Positions 61,845-64,000 of a stretch of DNA of 64,000 bases are shown here, piece by piece. Made by a program: the position numbers and the translations under genes. Each line of letters begins with the position of its first letter. Position 1 is the first letter of the stretch. The notes beneath the pieces were generated by a model that did not search any database, was not told where the DNA came from, and saw nothing but the letters and a program-made list of their open reading frames with translations. This DNA comes from Candidatus Rokuibacteriota bacterium (lineage in GTDB: Bacteria > Methylomirabilota > Methylomirabilia > Rokubacteriales > CSP1-6), in NCBI GenBank assembly GCA_003220685.1, contig QHTE01000052.1:150397-214396 (forward strand). Reading direction: 5' to 3'.

Positions 61845-63119
61845 ATGCCGCGCCTTGTCTTCACGCTCGCCGTCGCTGTCCTCGCGGTGGTCCTCGGTGG
61901 AGAGCTCGCCCCCGTCGACGGCCAGGCCACCTCGGGCGAGTACAAGATCGGGGTCCTGGAGCCGATCACCGGGCCGCTCGCCTTCGAGGGCAAGCGCCAC
62001 GTGCAAGGTCTCGAGATCGTCCGTGATCTGATCAACCAGCGCGGCGGTGTCATGGGCAAGAAGCTCGTGCTCTCCATGGCCGACGCGACCGATCCCACTG
62101 CGGCGGCGACCGAGGCGAACCGGCTGATCACGCGCGAAGGCGTCAAGATCATCACCGGCACATTCTCCTCGCGGCTCTGCGGCGCGGCGAGCGAGGTGGC
62201 GGCGCGCCACGACGTGATCTACTGGGAGTCCTCATGCGTCGATCCCCGGTTCAACAAGCGCGGCCTCAAGAACGTCTACCGCACCGAGATCGACGCCACC
62301 GGCTTCGGCTGGTACAACATCGAGTTCATCGCCAAGCACCTGGCGCCACGGCTGAATCTGAAGCCCAATCAGATCAAGGTCGCTTTCCTGTCCGAAGACT
62401 CGTCCTACGGCCAGGGCGTGACCGAGTCGGCCCGCCAGCGGGCGAAGAGCGAGTTCGGGATGCAGGAAGTGATGCTCGAGTACTACAACTGGCAGACGCT
62501 GAACGACATGACGCCGACCATCTTGAAGATGAAGCAGCTCAACCCGGACGTCGTCCACCACATCGGGTTCGGTAACGACGCCGTGCTCTTCTGGCGCCAG
62601 TCCAAGGAGCAGAGCTTCCTGTTCAAGGCGCTCGTCCACGCGGGCGCGACGGGCTACGGCGGCACCGACTTTGGCAAGGCCCTCGGCAACGACGCCAACG
62701 GCGTCTTCGCGCTGCTCGAGCCCGGCCCCGGCTTCCGTCTCGAGGCGCTCCGGCCCGAGGGCCGGGAGATCGAGAAGGCCTTCCGCGACGCCGTGCAAAA
62801 GGAGACCGGCACCTATCCGTTCGGCGCCCACCAGCTCGCCGGCAGCGGCCTCTGGCTGCTCAAGCTCGTCCTCGACCGCGCGCAGTCGGACGACCCGGAG
62901 AAGTTCCGGGCAGCCGTCATGTCGCTCGATCTGCCGGTCGGCTCGATGATCAACGGCTGGGGCGTGAAGTTCTCCGAGATCGGTCAGAACGCCAACGACC
63001 GCGTGCAGCACTACATGCTGCAGTGGCAGAACGGGCAGCTGGTGACGGTGTGGCCGGAGGAGTTCACGACGCTCCGGGCGAAGTGGATCCCGCTCGGCGC
63101 CTGGGACCAGCGCAAATAG
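61845..63119 (+). CDS. Periplasmic solute-binding protein, Liv/HAAT family (second)
   Basis: A 424-residue periplasmic binding protein with a signal peptide ending VDGQA and the Liv-type start EYKIGVLEPITGPLAFEGKR. AGGAGG precedes ATG 61845 by 7 bases. It differs from the binding protein at 13582 and keeps two cysteines (RLCGAAS and SSCVDP), which may form a disulfide. The permease of the same transporter follows directly. Confidence 0.92.
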   Translation: MPRLVFTLAVAVLAVVLGGELAPVDGQATSGEYKIGVLEPITGPLAFEGKRHVQGLEIVRDLINQRGGVMGKKLVLSMADATDPTAAATEANRLITREGVKIITGTFSSRLCGAASEVAARHDVIYWESSCVDPRFNKRGLKNVYRTEIDATGFGWYNIEFIAKHLAPRLNLKPNQIKVAFLSEDSSYGQGVTESARQRAKSEFGMQEVMLEYYNWQTLNDMTPTILKMKQLNPDVVHHIGFGNDAVLFWRQSKEQSFLFKALVHAGATGYGGTDFGKALGNDANGVFALLEPGPGFRLEALRPEGREIEKAFRDAVQKETGTYPFGAHQLAGSGLWLLKLVLDRAQSDDPEKFRAAVMSLDLPVGSMINGWGVKFSEIGQNANDRVQHYMLQWQNGQLVTVWPEEFTTLRAKWIPLGAWDQRK

Positions 63120-63997
63120 GCGTCCTCACCCAACTGGTCGTCGCGACAGTCCTGCTGGGGGGCATCTACGCCCTCATCTCGGTGGGGCTCACCCTGATCT
63201 TCGGCATCATGCGCGTGGTGAACTTCGCCCACGGCGAGTTCCTGATGCTCGGCATGTACCTCGCCTTCTGGGCGTTCGTCGCCTTCACCGCCGATCCCTA
63301 CTTCGTCGTCGTCGTCGCGATCCCGCTGTTCTTCGTCGTCGGCCTGGTGGTCTATGGCCTGGTCATGCGCGGGGTGATCCACGCCTCGCACAACGTTCAG
63401 ATCTTCACCACGGTGGGGCTGTCGACCGTGCTCCAGAACGTCGCGCTGGTCGCGTGGTCGGGCGACTTCCGGTACGTCCGTCCATGGCACCTCTCGACGG
63501 TCCTCCGCGCGGGCTCGACCATCTTCAACCTGACCCAGGTCGTGGCCTCGCTGATCGCCGTCGCCCTCACTCTGACCCTGGTGGCGTTCATGAAGTGGAC
63601 CCACGCCGGCCGCGTGATGCGCGCGACCGCGCAGGACCGCGACGCGGCCACCTTGATGGGGATCGACACCGACCGCGTCTATCGGCTGACCTTCGCGATC
63701 GGCATCGCGGCGGTCGGGGCCGCCGGCGTCCTGGTCGCGCCGCTCTACTCGGTGTACCCGACCGCCGGGCTCCAGTTCGTGTTGCTCTCCTACGTGGTGG
63801 TCGTGCTCGGCGGTCTCGGCGACATGCTCGGCGCGATGATCGGGAGCCTCATCGTCGCGGCCGTCGAGGTCGCCGGCTCGTACCTGTTCGGCGCGGCCTG
63901 GAAAGAGATCTTCTACTTCATCCTGTTCATCCTCGTGCTCGGCTTCCGTCCGGCTGGTCTCTTCGGTCAGCGCGGCGCCGGAACGCTGGGCGTCTGA
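63116..63997 (+). CDS. livH: Branched-chain amino acid-type ABC transporter permease LivH (second)
   Basis: About 293 residues. The LivH pattern LTQLVVATVLLGGIYALISVGLTLIFG and the FAHGEFLMLGMYLAF that follows are canonical. No ATG, GTG or TTG lies at the expected place. The homology begins at the ATA 63116, which overlaps the binding-protein stop as ATAG, so the start is uncertain; CTG at 63134 is another candidate. The rest of the cluster lies beyond the window. Confidence 0.8.
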   Translation: MGVLTQLVVATVLLGGIYALISVGLTLIFGIMRVVNFAHGEFLMLGMYLAFWAFVAFTADPYFVVVVAIPLFFVVGLVVYGLVMRGVIHASHNVQIFTTVGLSTVLQNVALVAWSGDFRYVRPWHLSTVLRAGSTIFNLTQVVASLIAVALTLTLVAFMKWTHAGRVMRATAQDRDAATLMGIDTDRVYRLTFAIGIAAVGAAGVLVAPLYSVYPTAGLQFVLLSYVVVVLGGLGDMLGAMIGSLIVAAVEVAGSYLFGAAWKEIFYFILFILVLGFRPAGLFGQRGAGTLGV

Positions 63998-64000
63998 GGA

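Overview
The window is a G+C-rich, densely coded bacterial chromosome segment with short gaps, frequent GTG starts and many stop/start overlaps. Gene content (primary sigma factor, complete Isc operon, several branched-chain-amino-acid-type ABC clusters with an acyl-CoA ligase, Pup, selenoproteins, exosortase) fits a soil or sediment lineage such as Candidatus Rokubacteria/Methylomirabilota or a deltaproteobacterium-like group. That placement is inference from gene content; no 16S gene is present.

Layout. 1-7.9 kb: family 2 glycosyltransferase, ACT-domain malic enzyme, primary sigma factor, DinB-fold protein, biotin carboxylase with a very small biotin carrier protein, and two ferritin-like proteins. 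8.1-14.8 kb: a promoter-led operon livH-livM-livG-livF, acyl-CoA ligase, solute-binding protein. 14.8-19.8 kb: DNA polymerase IV with a long inverted repeat in its leader; a coupled cysE / small HTH / HD trio; an intact cysteine desulfurase; three DsrE-fold genes. 19.8-25.4 kb: the isc operon read leftward (iscR, iscS-like, iscU, iscA, terminator, hscB, hscA, fdx, iscX). Its IscS-like protein has lost the PLP-binding lysine. 25.6-37 kb: atypical GalT-like protein, then a MoxR/DUF58/VWA/TPR operon with a 1457-residue triple-VWA protein, then a glycosyltransferase. 37-46 kb: zinc-finger protein, thioredoxin-like proteins, transglutaminase, a selenium locus (LysR regulator plus selD with an in-frame UGA at the catalytic position), FmdB-like protein, a Pup-like protein, a long-type dCTP deaminase, a decayed MFS gene, thrB and ccdA/tlpA. 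46-52 kb: two paralogous peptide-type binding proteins with dppB/dppC but no ATPase genes. 52-64 kb: response regulator, exosortase, TTC38-like protein, a second selenoprotein (UGSC family, in-frame UGA) coupled to an uncharacterised gene, MFS, a decayed TauE/SafE gene, thioesterase and paired MaoC hydratase subunits, NUDIX, and the start of another Liv-type ABC cluster that runs off the end.

How the genes fit together. Sulfur, selenium and Fe-S metabolism is the strongest theme. CysE makes the cysteine precursor, an intact desulfurase can mobilise sulfur, DsrE-fold proteins may relay it, and the Isc operon supplies scaffold and chaperones. SelD makes selenophosphate, needed both for itself and for the UGSC protein. 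The other theme is uptake and CoA activation of carboxylic acids or amino acids (Liv clusters, acyl-CoA ligase, MaoC hydratases, thioesterase, biotin carboxylase).

Most notable observations: two in-frame-UGA selenoproteins with candidate SECIS hairpins; a ligand-by-ligand intact but lysine-less IscS in the isc operon; a GalT-like protein with HPY in place of HPH; a 39-bp inverted repeat whose only mismatches become G-U pairs in the dinB leader RNA; a Pup-like gene without its usual neighbours; and a 9-bp-closed nested structured element upstream of iscR. No tRNA, rRNA, CRISPR array or insertion sequence was recognised.
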